From IMG/VR virus record IMGVR_UViG_3300020215_000076, positions 1 through 44,968 of that record: a stretch of DNA of 44,968 nucleotides; one strand, given 5' to 3'. Shown in pieces: positions 6,246 to 14,067 of the stretch. Source of the DNA: a virus. The position numbers were made by a program, and so were the translations under genes. The notes under the pieces were generated by a model, which searched no databases, had not been told where the DNA came from, and saw only the letters and a program-made list of their open reading frames with translations. The number at the start of each line of letters is the position of its first letter. The first letter of the stretch is position 1.

Positions 6246-7190
6246 ATGCCGCCCAAGGAGAAGCCTCAGCCTGAGCGCCCCGAGGTCCACCAGATGCCCG
6301 AGGACCACGACGAGCCCCAGCGGGCCGTCGGGTTCGAAGGCTCCACGGCACTCGCGCCCGTCGCGGCCGAGAACGTCGGCGCTCTTTCCGCGATCGCTAG
6401 GGACGAAGGCGAGCTGAAGGCCGGCGTCGTGATGGCCAAGAAGTTTCCGCGCAACGAACTGCTGTCCTACAACAAGCTCCTCAAGTCGTGCGAGCGGCCG
6501 GCGATGGCCGAGCGCGCGACCTACTGCTTCCCGCGTGGCGGGCAGGACATCGAAGGTCCGTCGGTCGACCTCGCCCGCGAGGCCGCCCGCCTCTGGGGGA
6601 ACATTCGCTACGGCCTCCGGATCGTGAGCGAGACCGAGGACGCGATCCACATTCAGGGGGCCGCGTTCGACCTTGAGACCAACAACCTCGTCACCGCCGA
6701 AGACAAGTTCAAGAAGCTGGTCTTCCGCAAGACCCAGGGCTGGATCAAGCCCGACGAGCGTGATCTGCGGGAGCTGGTGAACCGTCGCGGCGCGATCCTC
6801 GTCCGCAACTGCCTCCTGCAAGTTCTCCCGCCTGACGCCATCGAGGACGCGGTCCTGAAGGCCAAGGAGACGCTGAAGAAGGCGGCCTCCGGCGAACTCA
6901 AGCAGGACCGCCAGAAGACCATCCGCTCCCTCGTGGCCGCGTTCGAGACGGTCGGAGTCACCGCTGAGATGCTGCAGGCCAAACTCGGCCACGACCTGCA
7001 GATCATCAACGAGGACGAGATCGCGACCTTGCGCGGGATCTTCAAGAGCCTCGTCGACAAGAACAGCCGTCGCGAGGAGCACTTCGATATCCCGAAGCCG
7101 AAGGGTGCGGAGACGGGCGCCATCGACCCGTCCCAACTCGGCCCCAAGGCCGAGGGGGCGAAGCAGGAGAAACCCAACGAGAAGAAGTAG
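6246..7190 (+). CDS. Putative recombination partner (annealing protein-like), 314 aa
   Basis: ATG 6246 follows GGAGA. The core FPRGGQDIEGPSVDLAREAA plus WGNIRYGLRI resembles a phage family often found beside RecB-type exonucleases. I recognise the family from its conserved PRGG(x)nGPS(x)nLA...WGN pattern but not a proven activity; single-strand annealing or DNA binding is inferred from position. The termini are charged and probably disordered (Pro/Glu-rich start, Lys-rich end). Confidence 0.6.
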   Translation: MPPKEKPQPERPEVHQMPEDHDEPQRAVGFEGSTALAPVAAENVGALSAIARDEGELKAGVVMAKKFPRNELLSYNKLLKSCERPAMAERATYCFPRGGQDIEGPSVDLAREAARLWGNIRYGLRIVSETEDAIHIQGAAFDLETNNLVTAEDKFKKLVFRKTQGWIKPDERDLRELVNRRGAILVRNCLLQVLPPDAIEDAVLKAKETLKKAASGELKQDRQKTIRSLVAAFETVGVTAEMLQAKLGHDLQIINEDEIATLRGIFKSLVDKNSRREEHFDIPKPKGAETGAIDPSQLGPKAEGAKQEKPNEKK

Positions 7191-7351
7191 GGAACGGCTC
7201 TGGGGTGAGGGGCGCGGGCGACCGGGAAGTTGTAGCGGACACGCCGCTCACCGGCCACGGGCCACCCGAGTATGCACGGGAGTTCCGTGCGGGGATGGAG
7301 AAGACCGTGGCCGGTGAGCTGGCTGTCGCGCGGGTAGGAGGACTGGCGACC
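7191..7351. other. Region upstream of the resolvase start
   Basis: The frame of the resolvase stays open from GTG 7205, giving 49 low-complexity residues (RGAGDREVVADTPLTGHGPP...). This may be an N-terminal extension or non-coding. No other feature is seen. Confidence 0.4.
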
Positions 7352-7792
7352 ATGGCGGATCCGCTGGACGTTTCGAGCGTGGGCCTGACGGGCGTTGACC
7401 GCCTCTGGGTCACTGAGGCTGGCACGATCCGGGGAGTCATTCACGGCCCGCTCGAGAACAAGTCCAACGCGAAGCAGATCGCCCGCGTCCATGGCCGCTT
7501 GATGATGTTCCAGGGGAAGCAGGTCAAGGACTACATCAGGCGGTTCGAGAGTGCCGTGGCCAGCAGCGCCGCCGGCCTCAAAATGCTGCCCGAAGGCGAG
7601 AAGCTCTACTTCAAGGCCGTCGTCTACCAGAAGAACCTCCTCCGCGACCTCGACTGCGAGCTCCTACCTGACCTCCTGCAGAAGTTCGGGCTCATCAAGA
7701 ACGATCGCCAGGTGTGGCTCAAGCACTACGAGCGCTTCATCGACAAGGAGAACCCTCGCGTCGAGTTCGAGATCGGGGTGCTCGGTGCTTGA
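7352..7792 (+). CDS. rusA: RusA-like Holliday junction resolvase
   Basis: A 146-aa protein whose C-terminal half matches the RusA pattern: acidic residues Asp99 and Asp101 (LRDLDCELL), Asp107, then a lysine and the NDRQV segment with Asp118, followed by the strand PRVEFEIG. RusA dimers cut Holliday junctions with magnesium held by such aspartates. ATG 7352 is chosen because AGGAGG lies about 10 bases upstream; the frame stays open back to GTG 7205, which would add 49 low-complexity residues. It follows the nuclease and putative annealing genes. Confidence 0.75.
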   Translation: MADPLDVSSVGLTGVDRLWVTEAGTIRGVIHGPLENKSNAKQIARVHGRLMMFQGKQVKDYIRRFESAVASSAAGLKMLPEGEKLYFKAVVYQKNLLRDLDCELLPDLLQKFGLIKNDRQVWLKHYERFIDKENPRVEFEIGVLGA

Positions 7793-8006
7793 CCCGAAGA
7801 CGCATGTCCTCTCTTGCGACACCGAGGGATGTGCTTACACGGCGATTCTGCCGGATGGAGACCTCGAGATCCTGCCGCTCTTCTGGCGCTGGCTGTACGT
7901 CGGCGAGGAGCGGACAGACCTCGCCCTAAGGCGGGGACTCAAGGCGGCATGCCCGCTTTGCGTTGGAGCCATCGAGCACGCGCTTCACGACAGGCAGCAG
8001 CGATGA
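7785..8006 (+). CDS. Small zinc-binding protein, 73 aa
   Basis: GTG 7785 overlaps the end of the resolvase gene by 8 bases. CDTEGC near residues 10-15 and CPLC near 57-60 give a four-cysteine zinc site with a beta-rich middle (YTAILPDGDLEILPLFW). No family is recognised. Confidence 0.65.
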   Translation: MLDPKTHVLSCDTEGCAYTAILPDGDLEILPLFWRWLYVGEERTDLALRRGLKAACPLCVGAIEHALHDRQQR

Positions 8007-8026
8007 CGGGGAGAGAGGGGTAGACG

Positions 8027-8782
8027 GTGGCCAAGCGGAAGAAGGTTTGGATGGTGCAAGTAGACCCGCGCCTCATCGACGAGCCGAAGTTCAAGCGCTT
8101 CGCTCGGATGGTGAAGGAGGACGTTCTCGCGCTGGATAACCTCTACGAGCACGCCGCCTACGGTCTGCTAGTGCGACTCTGGGGTGCCGTCATGACCTAT
8201 GACGACACGGGCAAGCTCGACCCGGCACCGGAGGACGTGGCCGAGAAGGTCGACTGGCACGGCCCCCCGCCCGAGAGACTGATCGCTGCCCTGCTCGACT
8301 GCGGGAAGAACAGCGTCGAGCCGAACAAGCCTGGCTTCATCGTCAAGACGGAAAACGGCTACGAGGTCTACAAGTGGGCCGAGTGGCAGAACGACCCGGC
8401 CGGCAAGCGCGAGCGCTGGGCCGAAGCGAAGCGTAGGGCGAAGACGCCGCAGCCCACCCCTCCCCCGCCATCAAAGGAAATCGACGCGCGAGGCGAGTCG
8501 GTGCGCCAGATCCTGCAGGCCATGAAGCAGGCCAACACGCCTGGCGGGAAGGCCATGAAGGAGGAGTACGTCGCCGCTTGGTGCGCCCGCCCTGGCATCG
8601 GGGCCAAGAAGGTTCTCGAGCTCCTATGGTCGCCCGAAGCCAAGGGCCAGAACATCTTCTGGCTGGACTCGCAGCTCGGCGGCAAGCCCCTCCAGGGCGG
8701 AGCGAAGGGTGGCGCTGGCGTCGTCGGCGCCATGAAGGACTGGGTCGACAAGGGCATGCCGGCTCAAGGAGGGGGGAAATAG
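8027..8782 (+). CDS. Putative replication initiator / replisome organizer
   Basis: A 251-aa protein starting at GTG 8027. Residues 40-130 (DNLYEHAAYGLLVRLWGAV..., VYKWAEWQ) resemble the winged-helix N-terminal domain of phage replisome organizers (O-like/DnaD-like). The C-terminal half has a helical, Ala/Lys-rich body after a proline linker. The next gene looks like the partner of this type of initiator. No polymerase, helicase or primase is present, so host enzymes would be recruited. Confidence 0.6.
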   Translation: MAKRKKVWMVQVDPRLIDEPKFKRFARMVKEDVLALDNLYEHAAYGLLVRLWGAVMTYDDTGKLDPAPEDVAEKVDWHGPPPERLIAALLDCGKNSVEPNKPGFIVKTENGYEVYKWAEWQNDPAGKRERWAEAKRRAKTPQPTPPPPSKEIDARGESVRQILQAMKQANTPGGKAMKEEYVAAWCARPGIGAKKVLELLWSPEAKGQNIFWLDSQLGGKPLQGGAKGGAGVVGAMKDWVDKGMPAQGGGK

Positions 8783-8784
8783 CC

Positions 8785-9594
8785 ATGGACCGCGCCTCAC
8801 TCATGCGTTCGCTCCAGCCTGTCTACGTGCTGCAGCACTTCCAACCCGAGGAAGTCGCGCCGTACGCCGAGGTCATCCACCAGTCCTGCGGCTGGATGGA
8901 CGCCAGCCGCTTCGATCTTGTCTGCAAGGCCTTGGTCGCCGAGATCAAGACGAACGTCCGCCTGAAGCCAGCCCACTTCATTGTGAAGTACAAGGAACTC
9001 GCCGCGCGGAACGGCTGGGACAAGCAATCGGATTCCCGCTGCACCGCCTGCGCGGGTCAGCACTTCGTCTACGTCTGGGTTCGCGACGAGCAGGGGCGCG
9101 AGTACCGCGCCATGAAGGGCTGCGCTCGCTGCAACGAGGGGATGTCTAATCTCAAGCCCGGGCTTGTCGAGATCCCTGAGCCTGCCGAGCGGCGCCCGAA
9201 GATCGCGGACCTGAAGCTCCGCCCGAGCCACGCGAAGATCCTCTGGCGGATCGCGGAGAATGCCGGATTCGATCTGCCCGACGAACTCTGGGAGAAGATT
9301 GGGCACTTCGCCGCGCTGCCAGAACCCATCGAGTCGATTGAGCGCGGCCAGCTCACCATGGCCGATGAGGCCGAGCGCCGTCGTAAGGCCGAGGAACTCG
9401 CCGCCAAGCTGAGGGCCGCATACGCTGGCGTACGTACGCCTGGGGAAGCGTCGGACGACCCGGAGCCGCCACAGGCGGCGCCTGAGCCCGCAGCAAGCGT
9501 ACGTACGCCTCCTATCCACACCCCGACCAAGGTTGCCTCCCCCATCCGGAAGATCAGCGCGGAAGAGGCCGCGCAGACGGACATGCCTTTCTGA
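8785..9594 (+). CDS. Replication-associated zinc protein, possible helicase loader
   Basis: A 269-aa protein just downstream of the initiator; ATG 8785 follows GGAGGGGGG. It has a helical N-terminal domain (1-85), a four-Cys zinc module (CTAC near 91 and CARC near 116), a second helical domain and a proline-rich, disordered tail. The last residues TDMPF resemble the tip by which SSB recruits partners. The tail encodes two VRTP segments whose DNA contains the 12-bp palindrome GCGTACGTACGC. A P-like loader role is an inference from gene order. Confidence 0.55.
   Translation: MDRASLMRSLQPVYVLQHFQPEEVAPYAEVIHQSCGWMDASRFDLVCKALVAEIKTNVRLKPAHFIVKYKELAARNGWDKQSDSRCTACAGQHFVYVWVRDEQGREYRAMKGCARCNEGMSNLKPGLVEIPEPAERRPKIADLKLRPSHAKILWRIAENAGFDLPDELWEKIGHFAALPEPIESIERGQLTMADEAERRRKAEELAAKLRAAYAGVRTPGEASDDPEPPQAAPEPAASVRTPPIHTPTKVASPIRKISAEEAAQTDMPF
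9428..9439. repeat. Palindrome GCGTACGTACGC, copy 1
   Basis: A perfect 12-bp palindrome inside the tail of the putative loader gene, 69 bp (start to start) from copy 2. In lambdoid phages the origin lies inside the initiator gene, so an origin or regulator-binding function is possible. Confidence 0.5.
9497..9508. repeat. Palindrome GCGTACGTACGC, copy 2
   Basis: Second perfect copy. It is in the same reading phase as copy 1, and both encode VRTP, so peptide duplication is an alternative explanation for this pair. Confidence 0.5.
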
Positions 9595-9604
9595 GGAGAA
9601 CCCT

Positions 9605-9895
9605 GTGAAGATCGAACCGCTCCACGACCAAGTCGCGATCAAGAAGGACGAGGCTGGCCCGAGGACCGCCGGCGGCCTCTACATCCCCCCCTCGGCCCAA
9701 GAGAAGGCGGTCACCGGCGAAGTCATCGCCGTAGGCCCTGGCCGCATCACGGAGACTGGGCAGCACGTCCCGATGCAGGTCAAGGTCGGCGACCGCGTCC
9801 TCTTCGGCGCCTACGTCGGCCTCGAGATGGAGGTCGACAAGCACAAGGTCTTCATCGTCGAGGAGCGGAATCTCCTCGCGAAGGTGGCGAGGTAG
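9605..9895 (+). CDS. groES: Phage-encoded GroES-like co-chaperonin
   Basis: A 96-aa protein of full Cpn10 length with the conserved opening (KIEPLHDQVAIKKDEAG), a mobile-loop region (PRTAGGLYIPPSAQEK), GEVIAVGPG, VKVGDRVLFG and the closing strand. It would cap the host GroEL and could specialise the chamber for phage proteins, as T4 gp31 does. GTG 9605 has GAGGAG upstream. The mobile loop reads LYIPPSA where bacterial GroES often has IIIPDTA. It lies with early replication genes, away from the capsid genes. Confidence 0.88.
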   Translation: MKIEPLHDQVAIKKDEAGPRTAGGLYIPPSAQEKAVTGEVIAVGPGRITETGQHVPMQVKVGDRVLFGAYVGLEMEVDKHKVFIVEERNLLAKVAR

Positions 9896-9898
9896 GTC

Positions 9899-10162
9899 GT
9901 GAGCGCATTTTCGGACACGGCGCTTGCTGACCTTGCGGTACGCGGGTCGACGAATGAGCGACTCCTGGCGAAGGAGTTGATTGAGGTTAGGCTAGGTCTG
10001 CAGACCAGCCTCCGCGACCACTTCGCCGGCCTCGCCATGCAGGGGCACTGCGCGGATTCCGGCCTCGAGCTGGACATCGTCCAAGGTGCCAAGCTCGCCT
10101 ATCGGATCGCGGACGCGATGCTCGCCGCGCGGGGGATGACGAGCGAGGAGCTCTCGCAGTGA
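9899..10162 (+). CDS. Hypothetical helical protein, 87 aa
   Basis: GTG 9899 follows the GroES stop closely. The protein is helical (TALADLAVRGSTNERLLAKELIE... KLAYRIADAMLAARG) without a known motif. Its TGA overlaps the GTG of the next gene by 4 bases, so the two are probably translated together. Confidence 0.6.
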   Translation: MSAFSDTALADLAVRGSTNERLLAKELIEVRLGLQTSLRDHFAGLAMQGHCADSGLELDIVQGAKLAYRIADAMLAARGMTSEELSQ

Positions 10163-10578
10163 AAGCCCTCACCGTCTACCGTCCTTGGTCCCTCTTCATC
10201 GCCTACGGGGACAAACGGGTCGAGAACCGTAGCTGGAGACCGCCGGCCCACGTCCTCGGGAAGCGCGTCGCCATTCACTCGGGAAAGCACTTCGACGAAT
10301 ACCCGGTGGAGCTGGCGGAGGAGCTCGGCCTGATCGCCGACATGCTCCACGCCAAGGAACTCCCGACTGGGATTGTGGCGACCGCCATCGTTTCGGGCTG
10401 CGCCGAGAGGATGCTCCACGTCCCCGTCGACCAGGAGCGCTGGTTTTCCGGACCCTTCGGCTGGCTGCTTGGCGACGTGAAGGCCTTCCGTGAACCGATT
10501 CCCTGCCTTGGCGCGCAAGGCCTCTGGACCGTGCCCGAGGACATCGAGAAAGAGATCCAGCGGAGGAACGCGGCGTGA
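10159..10578 (+). CDS. ASCH-domain protein
   Basis: A 139-aa protein starting with ALTVYRPWSLFIAYGDKRVENRSW, the typical first strand and helix of ASCH/PUA-like domains (alSlrqPWa...G.K..E.R.w), followed by RVAIHSGKHFDE and ending with the GLWTV strand. ASCH domains bind RNA or modified nucleotides and act in RNA or nucleotide metabolism. It is coupled by 4-base overlaps to both neighbours. Confidence 0.72.
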   Translation: MKALTVYRPWSLFIAYGDKRVENRSWRPPAHVLGKRVAIHSGKHFDEYPVELAEELGLIADMLHAKELPTGIVATAIVSGCAERMLHVPVDQERWFSGPFGWLLGDVKAFREPIPCLGAQGLWTVPEDIEKEIQRRNAA

Positions 10579-10985
10579 ACGTGAGAGAGATCGCGGCCCA
10601 AATTGTCGAGGCCTTCCCCGAGTGCCGAGCGTGTGGGCAGTTGATCGACTGCTGGCCAGCGGCCGATGGCTCGGCGCCGCATGAGCGACTGATGTTCGTC
10701 GCCCAGGAGAAACTCTTCGCCGGCATCTGCTCGCTCGGCCACATCAACGAGTTCTACCTGGACGAGGCCAAAGAGGGGCAGTACGTCCCGCACGACATCA
10801 CGGAGCGCACGATCGGCCGCTTTGTGTCGCAGGACGAGTGCGGCCACGACAAGCACGTCTTCTGCCAGATCAAGGAGGGGGATCAGGTCCCGTCGGTCGA
10901 CGGCCTTGTGATCGGGCCTGCCATCGTGAAGTTCTGCGGGCTCTGCGGCATGCGGAAGCTGCACGAGAAGAAGGTGTCCACTTGA
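10575..10985 (+). CDS. Hypothetical Cys/His-containing protein, 136 aa
   Basis: GTG 10575 overlaps the previous stop. Cysteine pairs at CRAC (about 17-20) and CGLC (about 123-126), with further Cys/His between (GICSLGH, ECGHDKHVFC), suggest one or two zinc sites. No family is recognised. The stop overlaps the TTG of the lipoprotein gene. Confidence 0.6.
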   Translation: MNVREIAAQIVEAFPECRACGQLIDCWPAADGSAPHERLMFVAQEKLFAGICSLGHINEFYLDEAKEGQYVPHDITERTIGRFVSQDECGHDKHVFCQIKEGDQVPSVDGLVIGPAIVKFCGLCGMRKLHEKKVST

Positions 10986-11419
10986 TCGCCACCGTCCGCT
11001 CCGCCGCTCTCGCTGTCGCCTTGGTGGGGTGCGAGCGCGACCGCCTTCCTGTCTTCCCGTACGGACCCATCGAATACACGCCTGATGGATACCCGGTCGT
11101 GCTGCCCGCCACGTTCAGGGCGGAAGACCTGGACCGCGAGAAGGCGATGGGCATCGTCGACATGCGCGTTGCCCAGTGGGTTCGCGAGAAAGACTTCTGG
11201 GGGCTCTCGGGCTACTCGGACGAGATCCTTATCCTCTGCGCCAAGACCGTGCCGATCGTCGTCTTCGACAGCCCGACAACGCCGCTTCACGGAACCGCTG
11301 GCGCGAACCAGTACGGCCAATGGATCGAGGTCGCCGTCTACTTCAGCTTCGACGGCGCCTACCTGGCGGCGCTGCCCCACGAGCTCACGCATTCGGTCTT
11401 GTTGGATTTTCACGAGTAG
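10982..11419 (+). CDS. Putative lipoprotein with HExxH zinc-protease motif
   Basis: TTG 10982 gives a signal peptide MIATVRSAALAVALVGC with a lipobox (VGC, Cys17). Near the C-terminus is HELTH, the HExxH zinc motif, followed by SVLLDFHE to the end. The mature 128-aa protein could be a small membrane-anchored metallopeptidase. The third zinc ligand is not obvious (the His in DFHE is one candidate), and the protein ends 8 residues after the motif, so activity is uncertain. It overlaps the previous gene by 4 bases (TTGA). Confidence 0.6.
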   Translation: MIATVRSAALAVALVGCERDRLPVFPYGPIEYTPDGYPVVLPATFRAEDLDREKAMGIVDMRVAQWVREKDFWGLSGYSDEILILCAKTVPIVVFDSPTTPLHGTAGANQYGQWIEVAVYFSFDGAYLAALPHELTHSVLLDFHE

Positions 11420-11435
11420 GTAGGGAGGACACACC

Positions 11436-12128
11436 ATGAGCGGCAGCATGGGCGACTGGACCTTGGGTGACGCGAAGTTGCTTCGGCCTGAGGAAGCGAA
11501 CATGGTTCTCGCGCTCGCTAGGCACAGGGCGGCTCACGCGGAGGCATCCAGCCAGGAGGCGGCGATGGCCGCTCGGGATCTCGACTGGTACATCATCGCG
11601 GTCAACGGCGGGTTCAGGTTGTCAGAGGTCGGGCACATCGAGAAGGACGACGTCCTTCCGAATCGACTTCTCCTCGCGCGTCGCAAGAAGCGGCGCCTGC
11701 GGCCTGAGCCTGTCGAGGTCGCTCCGGCCGTAATGGAGGTTCTTCGGCGCCGCGCGTCCATGGTTGAGTCGGGCTACATCTTTCCGGGCCGGGCCAAGCC
11801 GTGCGAAATCCACCGATCCAGAACCGACAAGCAGACCAAGGAGAAGACGGAGTGGACTGAGCAGGTCTGCGTCGGTGGCCACGCCTCTCTCCGCAGCATC
11901 CAGCGCCGCTGGCGGCTGCTGATCGAACACGCCGGGCTCTACATGCGCGGTCGCGGCATCCACACGCTGCGCCACACCGCTATCAGCACGATCTACACGA
12001 TGACTCACGACCTCCGGAAGGCGCAGGTCTTCGCCGGCCACGAGTCGAGCAAGACGACGGAGGTCTATGCGAAGGTGCTCGACATGCAGGAGACGCTGGC
12101 CAAGATGCCCGTGATCTCGGGCGAGTAA
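11436..12128 (+). CDS. Second tyrosine recombinase, catalytic domain only
   Basis: A 230-aa protein with a complete catalytic set: Arg61 (GGFRLSEV), His176-x-x-Arg179 (HTLR), His202 (FAGHES) and Tyr211 (EVYAKV). It lacks most of the core-binding domain seen in the integrase at 4174. ATG 11436 follows GGGAGG. It lies within the replication/early genes rather than next to att, so it may resolve multimers, act as an excisionase-like partner or belong to a different element. Confidence 0.82.
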   Translation: MSGSMGDWTLGDAKLLRPEEANMVLALARHRAAHAEASSQEAAMAARDLDWYIIAVNGGFRLSEVGHIEKDDVLPNRLLLARRKKRRLRPEPVEVAPAVMEVLRRRASMVESGYIFPGRAKPCEIHRSRTDKQTKEKTEWTEQVCVGGHASLRSIQRRWRLLIEHAGLYMRGRGIHTLRHTAISTIYTMTHDLRKAQVFAGHESSKTTEVYAKVLDMQETLAKMPVISGE

Positions 12129-12131
12129 GGA

Positions 12132-12329
12132 ATGGCTACGGAAGGAGTCGGCCCAGTCGAGTTGGTCATGTGCGATCGGTGCTGCGCTGTCTTTGGCAGG
12201 GGATGGGGCTACGCGAAATGCCGGGCCTGCGGCTACGACACGAGCCCGCTGACCGCGAAGGTGAACGGCGACGGAAAGGTGGTCTTCCTGGTCGACAGCG
12301 GCCCGGACAAGTGGAAGCGAAAGGACTGA
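12132..12329 (+). CDS. Zinc-ribbon protein, 65 aa
   Basis: The gene begins 3 bases after the recombinase stop. CDRCC near residues 14-18 and CRACGYD near 31-37 form a zinc ribbon, followed by a beta-rich tail (GKVVFLVDSG). Function unknown. Confidence 0.65.
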   Translation: MATEGVGPVELVMCDRCCAVFGRGWGYAKCRACGYDTSPLTAKVNGDGKVVFLVDSGPDKWKRKD

Positions 12330-12357
12330 TCGGAAAGTCCATGACTGAGGTGAAACG

Positions 12358-13488
12358 ATGACTCCTAAAGAGATCCAGAGCGAGAAGATTTACGAGCTTG
12401 TGGATAGCTTCTTCATCGGCGGCGGCGGAGATCCCCTTGAATCCCCGCATATGACGAAGGCTGACCTGGCCCACGCTATCGAGCATCTTGTTGCCGATCT
12501 CGTCGCCACGGTTGAAGCGGCTAACGTCAACTCGGCCCTGTGGAAGCGCGACAAAGAGGCCGCTGATCAGAAGCTTGAAAAGCTGCAAGCCGAGGCCGCC
12601 CACTTGGATCAGTGCAACACGGAGTTCATCAAGATCCACAGCGACCAGGCCCAGGAGATTTGCTCCCTCCGCCGCCTGATGGGCCACTGGTCCACCGTCG
12701 AGCTTGCACTGAAGTGGCAAGAGCAAGTGTTGAGCGACCTAGAGGCGGCGAAGGCCGAGATCGAGCGGCTGAAGGCGGACGCCAAGGTGTCCTGCGACTA
12801 CATCGAACGCTGGGAGAAGCGGGCGGAAGCTGCCGAAGCCGAGGTTAAGCGGCTGAAGGCTCAGGTTGAGAAGGAACATGAGTGCGCCCGGGAGTTACAG
12901 GATGGCCTGTTGAAGCAGTATGCCGCCTTCGCCAAGGAGCTTGACGAAAAAGACGCCGAAATTAAGAGGCTGAAAGTCGACATCGCCGGTCGCTCTCGCA
13001 TCACGCTGGAGGAGCAGCACAAGAAGGAAGTCGCCCTTCTCCAGAACAGTGCCTATCGGGAAGTGCTGGAGTGGATCGCGGGCCAAAGCGATCTCTTCTT
13101 CGCGGAATGCTCCCAGGCTGAGGAGATCGTCGCCCGCTGCCGGAAGGCACTGGGGCCGCCCTCGTCCGCCAGCTCCGCCCCAACGGTCATGGCCCTGCGG
13201 GATGCGTGGCTCGCACTGATCTCCAAGGCAGTGATCGCGCCACAGGCTCCGCAAGAGTTCGCCGCCATGTCGGACCTCTTCAACAAGGTCTGCGGAGTCG
13301 CCGAAAAGCCCAAGCCGCCATACCTGCCTTGTGGGTGCCTGATCGTCCAGACCGCGCAGGGGCAGATTGGGGACCACCGGGACGGTTGCACCGAAAAGCG
13401 AGTCGGACCTTCTCCGAAGTGCTTCCTGTGCGACGCGGAGGCGGTCGGCAAGATCGGTGCTGAGCCGAGGTGCGGGGCTCATGTATGA
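12358..13488 (+). CDS. Coiled-coil protein with C-terminal Cys knuckles, 376 aa
   Basis: From about residue 55 to 240 the protein is a long coiled coil (LEKLQAEAAHL, DLEAAKAEIERLKADA, AEAEVKRLKAQVEKEH, DEKDAEIKRLKVD). A globular helical part follows, then a C-terminal tail with CGC, C, CFLC and CGAH that may bind zinc. No family is recognised; such proteins are common and variable in phage early regions. It overlaps the next start by 4 bases (ATGA). Confidence 0.7.
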   Translation: MTPKEIQSEKIYELVDSFFIGGGGDPLESPHMTKADLAHAIEHLVADLVATVEAANVNSALWKRDKEAADQKLEKLQAEAAHLDQCNTEFIKIHSDQAQEICSLRRLMGHWSTVELALKWQEQVLSDLEAAKAEIERLKADAKVSCDYIERWEKRAEAAEAEVKRLKAQVEKEHECARELQDGLLKQYAAFAKELDEKDAEIKRLKVDIAGRSRITLEEQHKKEVALLQNSAYREVLEWIAGQSDLFFAECSQAEEIVARCRKALGPPSSASSAPTVMALRDAWLALISKAVIAPQAPQEFAAMSDLFNKVCGVAEKPKPPYLPCGCLIVQTAQGQIGDHRDGCTEKRVGPSPKCFLCDAEAVGKIGAEPRCGAHV

Positions 13489-13670
13489 GGGTCATGCACC
13501 GATACGAGGACGGCAAGGTGGCCGTCCGCTGGAAGGACGTCCGGCGCAAGTGCCCGTTCTGCGGGAAACGGAGGCGCGGGTTCGAGGGTGGGCGACTCTG
13601 GGTGCGGCACATAGGGAGCCACCCGGCCGTGATCTTCGGAAGGATCAAGGTTCCACAGGGCTTGGACTGA
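13485..13670 (+). CDS. C2H2-type zinc-finger mini-protein, 61 aa
   Basis: ATG 13485 overlaps the previous TGA. CPFC (23-26) and a downstream His-x4-His segment (RHIGSH) are spaced like one C2H2 finger in a basic protein. A nucleic-acid-binding role is likely but unproven. Confidence 0.6.
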   Translation: MRVMHRYEDGKVAVRWKDVRRKCPFCGKRRRGFEGGRLWVRHIGSHPAVIFGRIKVPQGLD

Positions 13671-13679
13671 AGGGGTGAT

Positions 13680-13904
13680 ATGCGAAATCTTGCGGTGCTT
13701 GTTTACTACGACGACCGAGGAAGGCTCGTCACCCGGTCCAAGGTCCGCGTCCTATACGCCTCAGGTGAAGAGGACAGGCGGAAGCGCCATATCTGCTTCG
13801 AGTTCGGCAAGGACGAGAATGGATTCAATCAGGCCATCTACATCACACCGGCCGCTCTAGAGAAGGCGACCGGACTGATCGTTCGCGAGCGCGAAGGACG
13901 CTGA
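13680..13904 (+). CDS. Hypothetical protein, 74 aa
   Basis: ATG 13680 follows AGGGGTGAT. The product is beta-rich (NLAVLVYYDDRGRLVTRSKVR) with a helical end. No motif is recognised and it has one cysteine only. Confidence 0.6.
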   Translation: MRNLAVLVYYDDRGRLVTRSKVRVLYASGEEDRRKRHICFEFGKDENGFNQAIYITPAALEKATGLIVREREGR

Positions 13905-13915
13905 AGGGCTAGTCG

Positions 13916-14029
13916 ATGCCTGAGAACGCGTGCAAGTGCTGCGGGTACGGGGGCGACAACTGCACCTGTAGTTGGGACGTGTGCTGGATCTGCGCCCCGA
14001 AGTGCGTGGACCATTGTGAGTGCCATTAG
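13916..14029 (+). CDS. Ten-cysteine mini-protein, 37 aa
   Basis: ATG 13916 opens a 37-codon frame in which 10 residues are cysteine and 2 histidine: CKCCGYGGDNCTC, then CWICAPKC and CECH at the end. This density is comparable to metallothioneins or to paired zinc knuckles. The RBS is weak (AGGG in AAGGGCTAG, about 8 bases upstream). Coding is supported by neat packing between two genes and by similar Cys-rich neighbours. Confidence 0.5.
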   Translation: MPENACKCCGYGGDNCTCSWDVCWICAPKCVDHCECH

Positions 14030-14067
14030 ATCGAAGACCTAAAGAGACTCTTTGAAAGGAGAGAGGT

